Shown here: positions 1-13,181 of the stretch, one piece after another
Layout: each line of letters begins with the position of its first letter
Position numbering within the stretch: position 1 is the stretch's first letter
Source of the DNA: Phocoena phocoena
Lineage: Eukaryota; Chordata; Mammalia; Artiodactyla; Phocoenidae
Direction of reading: 5' to 3'
Length of the DNA stretch: 64,000 bases
Assembly: GCF_963924675.1 (NCBI RefSeq)
Contig: NC_089236.1
Coordinates: forward strand, 33,379,319-33,443,318
Translations under genes and position numbers: made by a program
Notes under the pieces: generated by a model
What the model saw: the letters and a program-made list of their open reading frames with translations, nothing else
Told to the model about the DNA's origin: nothing
The model's database searches: none

Positions 1-127
1 GCTCAGTGGCCATGGCTCACGGGCCCAGCTGCTCCGCGGCATGTGGGATCTTCCCGGACCGGGGCACGAACCCGTGTCCCCTGTATCGGCAGGCGGACTC
101 TCAACCACTGTGCCACGAGGGAAGCCC
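1..127 (-). repeat. CHR-type SINE, cut by the window edge
   Basis: This is the reverse complement of the tRNA-derived cetacean SINE. Its head, with box-B-like ggttcg and the gggcttccct start, lies at the right end (about 127), and the body runs off the left edge. It matches the complete copies at 6088, 8034, 11928 and 13182. The short reading frame through it is SINE sequence and not a gene. Confidence 0.9.
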
Positions 128-2348
128 GAAAACTATGCTCTTTAAAAGCACAATTTTATCTTCTGCCTCATCGAGTTTATTTTTTTTAAGGCGTTCTTAT
201 TTTAAAAGCAGTTTCCTTTATAGATTCTTCTCTCACTATATTGCCTCAGCATAATAATGTAAATGAAGCATATTCTTTAGTAGTAAAATTAATTGTTTTA
301 TTCTGTAATCTAATGTACATCTTCAGTTAAAATAGATTAAGAAATCTTTACTTTTTTTCTTCTTTTAGAAGAACTGAAATCAAATTCTCCCACACCTACC
401 AAGCCTAATTGAAGCCTTCATTCCGTATATATGGTTATTCAACTGCCATTTGTAGTCCAGGATACTCAGTTACTCTCATGATGACTTAAGTTATTTGTAT
501 TTCCTGATCATCATAGATTTTGGTGTCCCTAACTGGAATAATTTTGAAAAATTGATCCCTAAACACAGATCTAAAAAGCTTACTCCCCGAATATCTATTC
601 AAACCTTGTTGTCAGGAAATAAAATACCTTCATATTTGATTTATTTTGGAAGCTGAAAAATTTCTTCAATTCAATATATAAAGGACTTTACCTCTCTCTA
701 TTAAATAAACCCCACAATACCTGTATGACTACTGTGGGGACTATTGATAATGTGTATAAAGTGCTAGTGTGGGGTACCTAATACATAGCAGATTGTCAGC
801 AAGAGACGGCTGCTGCCCTTATTCTCTAATAATGACTGGAACAAATGCCAAAACATGCTTTCTGCTGAAAATGCTCATTTGTGTCCATTTTTCTTCTCTC
901 TAAAGAAAAAATTAATATCGACTACAGTGATTTAAAAATAAGATATTTGTGTTATATTTATAAAGCCCATCTTGGGAAAAAGTGATTTTGTAAAAATGTC
1001 TCTGTAGATGGTCTTGGCTATTATTTGAGATCTTGCATATTTGAAAAAATTTTTATTCTTAGTCACAATTAATGGGTGGTTTGGCTGAATATAGAATTGT
1101 ACTTAGAAAATAATTTTCCTTTAATTTCAAAGACATTTAAAGTCTGTTAGATTGCTTTCTAGCTTCCAGTGGTTCCATTGAGAAGTTTCTTTTCATTTTG
1201 AGCCTTGATCTTTAGTCTTGACTTGCTTTCTCATTCAGGAACTTTTAAAGGTCTTCTCTTTATTCCTATTGATCTAAACATTTTATCTGGTACCTTTTTT
1301 CCTCCAGTGGGTGTTTGGAAATGTATGGAGACAGTTTGAGTAGTCACAGTGACTAGGAATCCTGAGGGAGAATGCTTTAGGATTTAGTATCTGAAGGTCA
1401 AAGAAGTTAATTTTCTTGCAAATACAGGAAACATTCTCACCCAGAATGTCAATAGTGCCTCTGTTAAGAAGTATTGTGACCATGGAGAAATGTAAGAATA
1501 ATCCTGATCTGCATATTGATTATAGTGTATGACAAGAGAAACAAGATGTGTACACCAAAGACCAGTCAATATGATTGGTTATAGTGTTATAGACATGCTA
1601 TGTGAAACAATGGAGGAAGAAAGAGTAAGTGACACAGTACAAACTGACGTAGAATAAAAATCATTATGTGAAATATAACCATCAGATTATGAGTGTATAT
1701 TTACCATGTTACTGATTTTGATTTCTAGTTGTACATTATCTGCACTATTTTGCTTAATCGTATTTTTGACACTTTTTTCTGTATTTCCAAGTAGTACCTG
1801 TTCCTAATTACTTTGATAGGTCTATAGTAAATATCTAATTGTAATCCAAACACTTGGCAATTCCAGATCCAGAAAGATTTGAGAAATATTTTTTTTTTGC
1901 AAAGACTAGAACTTGACTGACAATGATAGCTATACATTTTAAATGGGACTGGGATTCAGAAAGGACTTGAGCAAGGGTTGTACTTGTACCGTTTTATAGC
2001 AGCTTCTGTGTTATCAGGTTGCAGTTCTGTTTCATTACTGGCTTGGGAAATGAATTACCAGAATAGCATATATAGATTGGCTATGTTATAACAGTGCAAA
2101 CATTCAGTGACAAAGACAACTTGTTTTTGAATCCACCATTTATTCATGGTTCATATCATTGCTTTACTTCACTAATGTGGCTAACCAGGCAACCTGTACA
2201 TTAGAAATACAGGACTCTAACAAAGTAAAGAGGGATTAAGATAATGAGGTGGGAAGATAGTGGAAGATGTTAAAATAGTAGTTTGATAATTAAGTATTAA
2301 TACAGAGTCTTCATTTTAATATGCATATGATATACTTTTACTTTTCAG
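128..2348 (+). other. TDRD3: TDRD3 intron sequence upstream of the 851-nt exon
   Basis: This AT-rich stretch is non-coding apart from repeats. About 1020-1330 resembles an antisense fragment of an old L1 (wording such as tggctgaatatagaatt and gcttccagtgg), but the match is diverged. No other recognisable element was seen. The stretch ends in a good acceptor at 2347-2348 (tacttttcag). Upstream TDRD3 exons, including those for the OB-fold and UBA domains, must lie left of the window or were not recognised here. Confidence 0.7.
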
Positions 2349-3199
2349 AACCTAAATCACAGCCACAGCAGCTTCATCAAGGACAACACAGATTGTCAAA
2401 TACTGAGCAAAATGGAGTAAAAGATAATAATCAACCAAGATATCTTCCTCGAAATGATACCAGACAGCCAAGGAATGAAAAACCTCCTCGTTTTCAAAGA
2501 GACATCCAAAATTCAAAGTCAGTTTTAGAAGGCAGTGGATTACCTAGAAACAGAGGTTCTGAAAGACCAAGTACTTCTTCAGGATCTGAAGTATGGGCTG
2601 AAGAGAGAATCAAGTGTGATAGACCATATTCTAGATATGATAGAACTAAAGATACTTCATACCCTTTAAGTTCCCAGCACAATGATGCTGCATTTAAAAA
2701 AAGGGATAACTCTATGCAAAGCAAATCAGGAAAAGTTCCATCCTATGCAGAGGCAAAAGAAAATCCACTTCCTCAAGAATCCATAGATTATAATAATCAA
2801 AAACGTGGGAAAAGAGAAAGCCAAATAGCAAATCCTGATCATTTTTATGATAGGAAAGCACGAACAATAAATAATGAAGCTTTTAGTGGTGTAAAAATTG
2901 AAAAACATTTTAATGTAAATGCTGATTACCAGAATCCTGTCCGAACAAATAGTCTCATTGGTGTTCCAAATGGAGAGACAGAAATGCCACTGAAGGGAAG
3001 GCGAGTAGGACCTATTAAGCCAGCAGGACCCATCACAGCTACACCCTATGATGATAAAATATTTTACAATAGTGGGCCCAAAAGAAGATCTGGGCCAATT
3101 AAACCAGAAAAAGTACTTGAATCATCTATTCCTATGGAGTATGCAAAACTGTGGAAACCTGGAGATGAATGTTTAGCACTTTATTGGGAAGACAACAAG
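2349..3199 (+). CDS. TDRD3: TDRD3 large exon: disordered linker plus first part of the Tudor domain
   Basis: This is an internal coding exon of Tudor domain-containing protein 3. TDRD3 binds methylarginine marks on histones and the RNA polymerase II tail, and it partners topoisomerase TOP3B and FMRP. The exon follows acceptor tacttttcag and ends at donor AAG|gtatgc. It is entered in phase 1 (two bases complete a Glu codon) and is then open for 283 codons, starting [12 protein letters not shown]. Most of it is a low-complexity, charged linker rich in Asn, Ser, Arg and Gln. Near its end it has two similar basic motifs, RRVGPIKP and RRSGPIKP. The last ~22 residues ([20 protein letters not shown]) are the first strands of the Tudor barrel, and ALYWED supplies aromatic cage residues. 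The domain continues in the exon at 9652. From memory, the residue after EC in other mammals is Phe; here it is Leu, which should be checked. An ATG-started reading at 2321 is only intron read-through. Confidence 0.95.
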
Positions 3200-3874
3200 G
3201 TATGCATGTTATAAAGTTATTAAATACTAATAGTACTGAATGTAACAGGCTAGTGAGACCATAGAAAGCCATTACTTTGGGACTGAGTTGTGTTCTATGA
3301 TTGTACTAGTTTGTAAAGTCTTTGAATAGATGTATACATATATAACTTATCAAAGGGAAAACAAAATATTTAATATTTTTTATGGAGGCTTAGGAGTCCC
3401 ATAGGATTTGGTTATGTTAGGTTTGATTTTCACCTGCATATCAGAAAAGTATTGTAAAAGTGATTAAGTGAAGTTGATGAGTTACTTCAGTTATCATCAA
3501 CTGAACTATTAATATTTTCTTTCTAGTAAAATTATACTGATTCACAAGGGAGAAAATCAGTTGAATGACACAAATTCTGCAGATTTCATTTAATTTAAAG
3601 ATAAATACACAGTCAGCCTACTTTAAAAAAAATTAAGAGCAGGAAGGTTAATTATTTAGCTAATAATAAATAATTTAAGAAACAAATCATTTAAACAATC
3701 TTCAGTTCTACATTATATTCTGGCTAAAAGGGAAAGAGGGAAATCGTGAAAAAAGAAGAAGAAGAAGAGGAGGTTGAGAAGGAATACAGTGCATCAGATA
3801 AAAGAGCCTGGCTGAGAGGGAGAAGACCAACACAGTGCAAACAGGAGGGGGAAGAGGACAGAGGGACCCTCAGA

Positions 3875-4210
3875 GAGAAGGGCCTTTGTACGTGTTTCCC
3901 CTTCTGCCCAACATGCTCTTCCACCAACTACTCTTCTGATCCTTGAGGACTTGGCTCAGATACTTTCTAGAAGAAGCCCTTCTTTTCTGCCCCCTCATCC
4001 CTTCTACATTATTGTCTTTCTCAATCAGTGCCTTGTTCACTTTCTAAAACTTATTACAGTTTGTAAGTATTTTTGGTTTTGGTTCCTGCATTGATAACTG
4101 TTTCCCCTACCATGATTCTAAGTTCCTTGAAGGCAGTACCATGTATCTCTAGTTTTTCCTCTTTTGCCCTGTTCCTCTCATAGTGTAGGGATTTCATAAT
4201 TATTTGTTGA
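3875..4210 (+). repeat. L2-type LINE fragment
   Basis: The wording is typical of the mammalian L2 3' region in sense orientation: a run about decreasing delivery (cttggctcagatac, aagcccttc), then tccttgaaggcagtaccatg and tatttgttga at the end. It is strongly diverged. Boundaries are approximate. Confidence 0.55.
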
Positions 4211-5499
4211 CTTTGTTAACTAGTTCATTCTCAAGGGGGCACTTACACAGGAAAAAAGTCGAGTAGTTAGGGGACTGGAGATATTAGCAAGGTAATAAAA
4301 ACAGAGGTGAGTCATAGTGTGAGGGACCTAGGTGGATGTGAGGATCAAGTCAAAAAATATTTGAAATAAATATTTCTTATGTAGAGTAGTTTCAGTTGAT
4401 AAGGGTGTGCCTGTGTGTGGCTAAAAGGAGTGGTGGAAATAAAGTTAACTAAAAATTTCAAGGAACTGAAATTCAGGCTAGGAAGTGTGGTTGGATCTTT
4501 TAAAAGATGCTGTAGGGCTTGGGATCAGGAGGTGTTATCTAATGATAGCAGCAAGGAGGGGTCCAGGTACAACTAGATGGCATAGTCTTCTAAGGTTTTG
4601 GTATGAATGTGAGATAACATTTGTCTAGAAGCAGAATCTCTACTGTCATGTTTTTATTCAAGGCTAAAAGCAGAGGAGGAGACAGCGCTAGCTGTCTTTT
4701 CTTTTTTTCAAGAAAAGCAAAAGCCTTCCCAGAAATACCAACAGACAAATTTCATTGGTTGGAACTGTTTCACTTGGCTTCTCCTTGGCTATTAGGGAGA
4801 CTTGGAAAGCAAGTACAGGCGTTCTTCACTATCTAGACTCTTACTCTTGCAGCTGATACCACTCACTTTCCAAAATACAACAACTGTTTGATTTGGCTAG
4901 TGAGGGGTTACTTATGCTTAACTGTTTCTCCATTATGGTAGAGGCAAGAAGTAGTTGGAAATCAGTGTTAGTTTATAGAACTAACATTGACTACCTTAGA
5001 GGGAGGGTTCACTTCTGTCAGATGCTTCTGTGAAAGGTTAAGATGAGGATGGAAATTTTAGTTTGCATTGGACAGTGTGGAGTTGATGGTGACCTTGACG
5101 AGCAGAGGAAGTAAATGATTAATAATTAATCATTAATAATGTTTGAAAGGCTTTTTAAAAGCCTCAGGCTTTCCATTGAAATCCCATAAGGATTGTGCCC
5201 TAGTAGTAAGTGCAAAATACAAACAAGCCAGTACAATGCCTAAAATCAACCCTTTACATGATTAAGGATATCTCCTTGTACTCTGTCTGCCTGCCCCCCA
5301 AAATATAATCCTCTTTTGGGGAAAAGTAACATTTTCTATACAGATCCTCTTCATAGTATTTCATCTACAATGTCTGGCATCCTATAAAAAATTATGAGGC
5401 ATGGTTAAAAATACAAAGAGAGAGAGAGAGAGAGAATACGAAAAACCAGAAACAAATAAAGCAACAGAGAATAACAGACCTAAGATATTCAGATATTAC

Positions 5500-5640
5500 A
5501 CTTAGACAAGTTCTTCAACAAATATTGAGTATTCAACAGACCATAATTGAGTAGCTGCTAAGCGTTAGGTGCTTGGGATATATCAGATAGTTTTGTCTGT
5601 GCTATTACCCAAATGCCTTCAAATACCTGATGAGGTTGTT
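5500..5640 (-). repeat. L2-type 3' fragment, antisense
   Basis: The text caacaaatattgagtattcaac followed by gctaagcgttaggtgcttgg resembles the reverse complement of the L2 3' end. It is old and degraded, and its limits are approximate. Confidence 0.4.
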
Positions 5641-6087
5641 ATTAAAGCTTTACTTTCAATTGTAATTTTCTCAGAAAATCAATGATACTGAATTCATCTA
5701 TTGCCTCTAATGAATATATTCAGACTAATGTCATATAGCTTCTGAAAGATAGTGCCTAATATTTCCCAAAATGTTTTGAGCTTTTAGAGTATTCTTAGAA
5801 TAATTGGATGATCATCTAAGATGACTACTTTGAGTTTACGTGGATGTATACATTCAGTTTAGAGTGAAGGACTGTAGGCTCTGTATAGATGCACCTTTAA
5901 GCAAATAAGATAAATATTCACTCTCTGAAAGAGATGGCATTAGTTATATTCTGAAACCACCTAATTTAAGAGATAACTTTTAAGTGTTTTTTCAAGAATA
6001 GGCAACTTTCCAATTTTCTAGCCAGAGACTAAGGTAAAGATTTAAGAAAAGCATTGCCTATAACTGTCATTAAGAAAGCATAATCTT

Positions 6088-6302
6088 GGGGCTTCCCTGG
6101 TGGCGCAGTGGTTGAGAGTCCGCCTGCCGATGCGGGGGACACGGGTTCGTGCCCCGGTCTGGGAAGATCCCACATGCCACAGAGCGGCTGGGCCCGTGAG
6201 CCATGGCCGCTGAGCCTGCGCGTCCGGAGCCTGTGCTCTGCAACGGGAGAGGCCACAGCAGTGAGAGGCCCGCGTACCGCAAAAAAAAAAAAAAAAAAAA
6301 AA
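6088..6302 (+). repeat. CHR-type SINE with perfect 16-bp target-site duplication
   Basis: This is a complete sense-oriented copy: gggcttccct head, box-B-like gggttcgtgcc, body, and an A-run at about 6281-6304. The flanks aagaaagcataatctt occur at 6072-6087 and 6303-6318, an exact 16-bp duplication, so this is an intact and fairly young insertion. It is the only sense-oriented full CHR copy within the TDRD3 part of the window, which matters for pairing with antisense copies. Confidence 0.93.
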
Positions 6303-6659
6303 AAGAAAGCATAATCTTAATTGCATTGTAGTGATGTTCTGGAAATAATCAGTTAGTATCATTTAAAATATTCCTCATGATATCTTGCCTTCTCTCAAGC
6401 TTTACTTCCATAGAAGGATTTGAGCATTTGGGACAATACTTTTTCTCCCTGTATGTCTGCCATAACTAGTTCAGCTCTTTCAGCTCTTTCAACTGGGATA
6501 TTGTAACAGCCTCCAAACTGGTCTCCTTGCCTTAAATCTTATTACTCGTAAACTTGTCACTGAAACTGCCAACACTGTGATCTTGGTCTTAGAGCATATG
6601 TCATTCTTCCTAGTTAAAATCTTTCACTTGTAGTCTTTAGCATGCATATAGAGCCTCTA

Positions 6660-6975
6660 TCAGCTGGTCCTTACCTTCTTGTCCTGTCGGTTGACCCTTC
6701 TTATATCATGCCATAGTTAATTTAAAACTGCTTGTTGTTTCCTATACTTTTCTTCATGTTTTATGTCTCTGTAACTTTCCCTGGAACACCCTCCTCAGTT
6801 CTTAACTTGGCTAAATACTCTTCATCCTTGAAGACCGTATCCATTGTCATCTGCCCCAGGAAGCTTTTCCTGAACTCCTCAGCTTTATTAAGTGCCATAT
6901 CACTACACCTTTATTATATCCACATTATATAGAATTCACTTTTCACATGTAGTTCCTGAAAGGATGTCAAGTTAT
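6660..6975 (+). repeat. L2-type LINE fragment
   Basis: Sense L2 wording is visible: ctttccctggaacaccctcc, ccttgaagacc, caggaagcttttcctgaact, then a pyrimidine-rich end. Short reading frames across it are chance. Confidence 0.6.
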
Positions 6976-7297
6976 TTGTTTTCCTAGGATGTATTATGAC
7001 TGGCTGTCATTGTTGAACTTACCTGTTGAACTTACCTGAGCTGACATTAATTATCTAAGAAGCTTACAACTGAAGCATGGGTCCAGAAATACAGCAATTT
7101 ACAGAACACAGAAGAGTAAGGCTACGAAATAAAGGAGGAAGGGAGAGATGTGAATGTATATTAAGAACTCTAAGATAAGGAAAATTCTAGCATGGTATCT
7201 CTAAATTTGCTAGCATCCAGATCTGGAAAGGAAAATACGATGGATTAACTTAATAACTTTTGTAGTATGAAGTGTACTAGTTAATCAGTGAAAACAG

Positions 7298-7489
7298 GGA
7301 CTTCCCTGGTGGTCCAGTGGTTAAGACTTTACCTTCAAATGCAAGGGGTGCGGGTTTGATCCTTGGTCGGGGAGCTAAGATCCCACATGCCTTGGGGCCA
7401 TAAAACCAAAAAATATAAAACAGAAGCAATATTGTAACAAATTCAATAAAGACTTAAAAAAATAAAAGCATCACTTATTTAAAAAAAAT
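7298..7489 (+). repeat. Older tRNA-derived cetartiodactyl SINE
   Basis: The head gggacttccctggtggtcca and box-B-like gggtttgatcc are followed by an A-rich, simple tail. It is more diverged than the CHR copies and has a different body, with a short 'ccttggggccataaaacc' section. Flanks at 7284-7297 and 7490-7503 form a 14-bp duplication with one mismatch (atcagtgaaa-a/g-cag), fixing both ends. Confidence 0.85.
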
Positions 7490-7635
7490 ATCAGTGAAAG
7501 CAGGTTCTTTCCTGGTATACCCAGAGTAACTGCTATTTTAGAAGATTAAGAATAAGAGTTTTTGTTGTGTTTAGTATTTTTTGATTCTGGTGAGCCTATT
7601 AATGTTACTGAACTCAGGCTTTTCTGTTCATAGCT

Positions 7636-8545
7636 TGAAAGCCAAATCTCGAGAGACAAGTGTTGAGTAAAAGGAAAGATGGCTTTATTGAGAAAGCTGG
7701 CAGTCCTGGGAAGAAGATAGACTCGTGTCCCAAAAAACTAACTCTCCATTGCTGATCAGGGGGCAAGAGCTTTTAAAGTGGACTTTCAGGGATGTACGGG
7801 TGGAGGGAGGGGTTGGTGGAGGGGAGCTACATGCAGAACAGTAGTCAGCTCTAGCAGTCATCTTGAAATTGGTCATGCAGTGATCTGATCAGCATCATAT
7901 GATTGTTTTAAGTACAAGTAATCTTCAACTCCAGCGTTGGTGTGTTCCCATTTTCTTGAGGCCAGTTCTTGGAATTGTGTAAGATGGAACAGCTTATGTC
8001 ATGGCTACAGTCATCATGTGGTTAACTTTTTCTTTTTTTTTTTTTTGCGGTACGTGGGCCTCTCACTGTTGTGGCCTCTCCTGTTGCAGAGCACAGGCTC
8101 TGGACGCACAGGCTCAGCGGCCATGGCTCACGGGCCCAGCCGCTCCACAGCATGTGGGATCTTCTCGGACCGGGGCACGAACCCGTGTCCCCTGCATCAG
8201 CAGGCGGACTCTCAACCACTGTGCCACCAGGGAAGCCCGTGGTTAACTTTTTCTACCTGGTGGGGGTTTCAGTATCTGCAAAACAGCCCAAAGGATACAG
8301 CTCAGAATATTTATCTATAGCCCTGGAGGAGAAACTAAAGGTCCTTGACTTTGCTTAATGGCTAAACTATCAATATTATTTTTTTGTCTTGCTTGACTGT
8401 TTTCTTTTGTTTCTGCATTTTTTCACTTCTCTGATTAAATTTATTCTTTGGCTAAAGTTTCTCTGCAGACAAGAGGCAGGTGGAGGACATGGAGGGAGAG
8501 GGGTGTTTGTCCTGGGAAGGTCCTATAGGGTCCTGTTATATTAAG
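7636..8545 (-). mobile_element. ERV LTR, antisense, interrupted by a SINE
   Basis: I read this as an LTR of an artiodactyl endogenous retrovirus in reverse orientation. At its left end ggctttattgag contains the complement of an AATAAA-like signal, and the text runs continuously across the SINE insertion at 8034-8238. No paired LTR or internal region was seen, so it would be a solo LTR or an LTR fragment. Boundaries are approximate, and the family name is not given because it could not be checked. Confidence 0.55.
8034..8238 (-). repeat. CHR-type SINE inserted in an ERV LTR
   Basis: This is a complete antisense copy: T-run at the left, gcggtacgtggg, then the reversed head ending ggaagccc at 8238. 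The duplication gtggttaactttttct is exact at 8018-8033 and 8239-8254 (16 bp). It splits the LTR that surrounds it, so it is younger than that LTR. The reading frames across it are SINE sequence. Confidence 0.93.
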
Positions 8546-9393
8546 AGTTACTGTTCGAGTGTTATATTAGAGCATCAACTGCCCTAGTTTGAAGAAAACA
8601 TTTCTTAAGAGTAAATAAGAGTTTTATGAGTTTTTCGTTTCCATATCATATTCACTAAGCAACGTTCAGACGTATAATTTGAGTCCTGAATGGGTTGACC
8701 TATAGTGGAGGGAATACTCCAATTAGTTGACCTACTCCCAGTTACCTCAACAGATAAATTTAAAAATTGTAGTTGTTACGTAAATTCAGTTCCTAGTGAG
8801 TTTGTTAATGTGTGTTGCTTCCAAGAGCCAAGGAACACTGGGTAAACAGATGAAATAAAAGTGTCCGGTCTTACAATGTCTCAAATCCTATAAATCCTGG
8901 ATATAAGTAATGTGCTTACTTTTTACCTGAAAACCTTCCTTCACCACAGCTGCCTGTATGACTGCAACAATGAGCCTTTTACTTTGTTTTTTTTTTTTTT
9001 TGTCATATATTTCTGTTTTTTAAATACATTGCTCCATACTTAAATATTCTGATTAGTACATAAGAATCATCTTACCAGTGTTAGTCAAAGGGCTTCAATG
9101 GCTAACAACAAAACATAACACTAGTTCTTTTTACACCCATTAGCATGTGAATGTTCTTCTCTTTTGACCCTCTTAGTTCTGAAATCTTACTACTGCTCAG
9201 TGTAAGTATGTCAGAACTCACAAGGCTGAGAGAATTTCTTTCTTTTTCTTAGCCAATTTATGATTATCCAAAGGTAAGCTTTCTTTCTTAAAAATATTAT
9301 TCTCTTAAAAATTATTTTCTTTAAAATATTGTATATTTTAAAGTTGCTAAGAGTGTAAATCTTAAAAGTTCTCATCATAAGAAAAAAAATGTA

Positions 9394-9537
9394 ACTGTGT
9401 GGTGATGGATGCTAACTAGACTGATTGTGGTAATCATTTCACAATATATACATATATCAGATCATTATGTTGTCCACTTAAAACTAATACAGTGATATAT
9501 GTCAATTATGTCTCAGTAAAAATTGATTTAAAAAATG
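9394..9537 (+). repeat. L1 3' end fragment, sense
   Basis: The text ggtgatggatgctaacta, then ggtaatcatttcacaat, ttatgttgtccacttaaaac and a tail of ctcagtaaaaa is the 3' untranslated end of an old mammalian L1, truncated at its 5' side. It lies only about 115 bp upstream of the next TDRD3 exon. Confidence 0.75.
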
Positions 9538-9630
9538 AGCTTTCAAAAAATACAAATATTGTAACATTTTGAGTATTTACATTTCCATCATGTATCACCC
9601 TTTGTAGACAATATTGATTGTCATATTTAA

Positions 9631-9816
<186 letters not shown>

Positions 9817-11927
9817 TGAAGGAAATACATAGCTCTAAAAGATTAGTCATAGTAATACGAAATTTGCCAGTGGAAAAATATTTTGAATTTGCTTAAAACC
9901 GGCTACTCCTAAAGTAAGATTTTAATTTAATAATTACACTGAACTACAGTAAAAATGAATGCATTGCAATTTCTTCTCTTGTATAATGCTTTGTTATATT
10001 ATGCTTTGGAAATAGGTGCCCTTATTTATATGTTGGCCAAAAATGTGTATATGTTTTTATGGGTTCTTATGCATATTTTGTTCTTTCCGAGTTTGTTACT
10101 TTAAATTTGACTAAATTATGTCCAGCAGTTGTCAAATTTAAGTCTCTGTTGGATACATGTATATTCTTTATTATTTTAGTTACATGTAAAATTAAGAAAA
10201 ACACTTTAAATTATATATGAACTCATACTCCATTTACTACACGTATATTTATATATGTATATGTGCAGATTAAATTTAAATATCTTTGTTTAATAATTAT
10301 TTGATAAATTTTGTTGCCAAATGTTATGTCAAAGCTGTGATGATTTTGTTGATGTAATTTAGACTGTATTGGCCTCATGGAGTCCATTTTATACAGAACT
10401 TATGTGACTTTACATAGATAGATTCTCAGCTACATTTAGGCAAAAACAGGAGGGCAAGGCATATTAGAATTTGTTTCATAAAGTTTTTTTTTTAATTTAT
10501 TTCCTTTCTGTAATTTGTGGATACCTGTTAATAAACTTATCACTAGAAGCCTAATTTGTTGCTGTTTCCCTAAAATGTAAAAATATACTAGAAAACTGTA
10601 TCATCTAGACAGTAGCCTTCATCATTGAAGCATACATTCTCATGAGCTGCTTTTAGTTTAGTTTAGCTTTGGTCTTTCTAGATTTTTCTGTCATGACCTC
10701 TGTGTCACTGCTCCCTCTCGCCTGCCCAAAAAAGATAAATAAAACAACAACAAAAAGCCTAGTAGCAGCAATCATATTTGGGTCCATAGATCTTTATTCT
10801 TTACCTTTTTTTCTAGAAAAATGATCATTTTCTAGGTAGCTTATTGTTTCATGTTTTACAGTACAACATTCATACGTTTAAGAGATCCTTTCCTTTACTC
10901 TCATCCTCTAAAGTTTAGCTGCTTTTTCCCTAAAAGACTGAAATACCATCAATGTCTAATTTATATCTTTTCTTAGAGAAACTTGATGTAACTATCTTTT
11001 GCCCTTTTGATTCCCATGTGATGGCTATTTTTATTCTCTTTTCATTTATTCTCTTTTTCATTAATACATCTTAATGTAGTTTTGATGGTAAAAGTATTTA
11101 TTGAGTCTTTATTTGTAGAAGTTGAGCCCTAGTTTGCTATTCATCATGTGATCCCAGTGTTTTTGGCCATTACAGTCAGAGTCAAAATAAAATTTTTACA
11201 TTTAGTGTTTTTTTAGGAGATTTAATAAAAGATTAATTTTATTCTTTTCTCCCTAAAGAAAAATTTAAGTTTCTTTACTTTGTTTCTTCTCTACTTCCTC
11301 TTTCTGTTCCAGAGTGGACATAACTTATGAGCACATTTCTCATTCCTCACTGTAGCTTTTCCATTCAGAGGTGTTTGGTACTGAAGTGATCATTTTTTTT
11401 CTACAGTCAGTGACTTTTCCTTTTTTCCCCTTAATAGTCCTCATTGCTTTATTATTGATTTTAGGTCTTTGTAAACTTAGCTGGACAATAAATTTATCAC
11501 GTGACAGCCCATGTAGTGATTCTGAACCACAGCAATACTTTCATATTCTTCCTGCCTACTTGTGAATACTCTTCTAGGCTTTATTGTGCTATTTTTTTTT
11601 TTTTAACCTATTTACTTTTTCTGCAGTCGACTTAAAAATCTTTCATAAGATACGTGAAATATTTTTCAGGTAGAAGCAGCATAGTATTACTAAATCTTTT
11701 GGAGATTCTGGTATTTCTTTTCTCCTATTTACAAGTAACCAAGTGATTGTTGATGTTTTATGATTTTGCATAAATAAATACAGCAAATATTTTTGGATCA
11801 TGAACAGTGTTATTGAGGATAAGATCATCCTTTCTTCCTTATCTGTGTGAATAATTGACTTAGTTGTAGAAGCAGCTCCTTCTTGATAAATAAAAGCCAC
11901 CAGCTTAACGTATCTTAACCCATCTCC

Positions 11928-12138
11928 TTTTTTTTTTTTTTTTTTGCGGTCCGCGGCCCTCTCACCGTTGTGGCCTTTCCCGTTGCGGAGCATAGGCTCC
12001 AGACGCGCAGGCTCAGTGGCCATGGCTCATGGGCCCAGCCGCTCCGCGGCATGTGGGATCGTCCCGGATTGGGGCACGAACCCGCGTCCCGCGCATCGGC
12101 AGGCGGACTCTCAACCACTGCGCCGCCAGGGAAGCCCA
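11928..12138 (-). repeat. CHR-type SINE, antisense
   Basis: The element has a T-run, then gcggtccgcggcc and the reversed body and head ending ggaagccca at about 12138. A short repeat catctcc at 11921-11927 and 12141-12147 is the likely remnant of the target duplication. The body keeps many CpG sites (for example cccgcgtcccgcgcatcgg), which suggests a fairly young copy. Confidence 0.88.
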
Positions 12139-13181
12139 CGCATCTCCATTAAAAAAAAAAATACATATGTGCGCATATACATAAAAAGCCTCTGAAGAAA
12201 ATCTATGTGGCTGTCAGTACATTTAACATAGAATTAGTGTAGAGTTCTCTTATCCTCTGAGAGTGCTGATGTTGGGGTCTATGAGCACTTTTTCTTTTTG
12301 TTACTTGGGAATTGTAACAAGTTTTAAGTTAATCCAAGCAAAACATTCACTATACCAATAAGAAGGTAACTCTAATTGATAAGTCATACTAGAAAAATTA
12401 AAGAGCTGCAAAGGTATAGTGAGGTGTTAGAAGCCTTAGCACAATTATTCACTCACACTATGGACTGTGTAATTTTTAATTTTTTTTAACTCTTGCACTA
12501 CATATGTACATTACTCTTTTTAATTATGAAATGATTTTGTATATTTTGTTAAGGTTTATGTTTGTTATTGGCACAAGGTTATGGAAAACCTCTTTTTTTC
12601 CTAAATGTAGCAATGATCATTCATTGAAATTTTTTTAATAGTTTGCAGGAAAAATAACCAAGAAGCCTGCATATAAACCAAAAATCTTTATAGAAATCAG
12701 TTGTCTGTATTGTCTCTTAAAGGTGTAAGGATAAATTATTAAATAAAAAGCATGAAATGAGATTCAATGACTAAGTTAATAGTTTCTTATATGGAAAATT
12801 AGAATAAAAATCAAGTTAATAGTTTAAATCTTAACTATTAATATTTTTCTCATGAAGTTTAAGAACTAATTGCCTTAAATCAGTCTGTAGACAAATTTCT
12901 ATTTTCCCCTTCTATCTGGATGTACCTTTTTACTTCCAGAACATACTCAGTGATGATATTTTAGATGGTAAAAATATATGTTCTGATTATGATTAAATAC
13001 TTTATTTCCTCTAAAATGATCTACTGAACTTTTTGTTATGTTATGTCATACTTGACTTTTTTCTTCTAGCTAGATTAAACCTGGATCTTTTAACTATGGT
13101 AAAATATTCTGTCTTAATTTTAGTGTCTTTATTATAGTAAACTCTATCATATATTAATGTGAGATTCACAGCTCATTCTTT

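Noticed and set aside
369..410. Exon-like stretch after a polypyrimidine tract (frame EELKSNSPTPTKPN then stop)
   Set aside because: It has an acceptor-like start but an early stop, no donor, and no resemblance to TDRD3 that I can recall.
6095..6160. tRNA-like promoter boxes
   Set aside because: They belong to the tRNA-derived SINE heads; no cloverleaf or CCA context, so no tRNA gene is called.
8001..8358. Overlapping frames of 80-127 residues on both strands
   Set aside because: All read through the CHR SINE; the same translations recur at 6088, 11928, 13182 and 51448.
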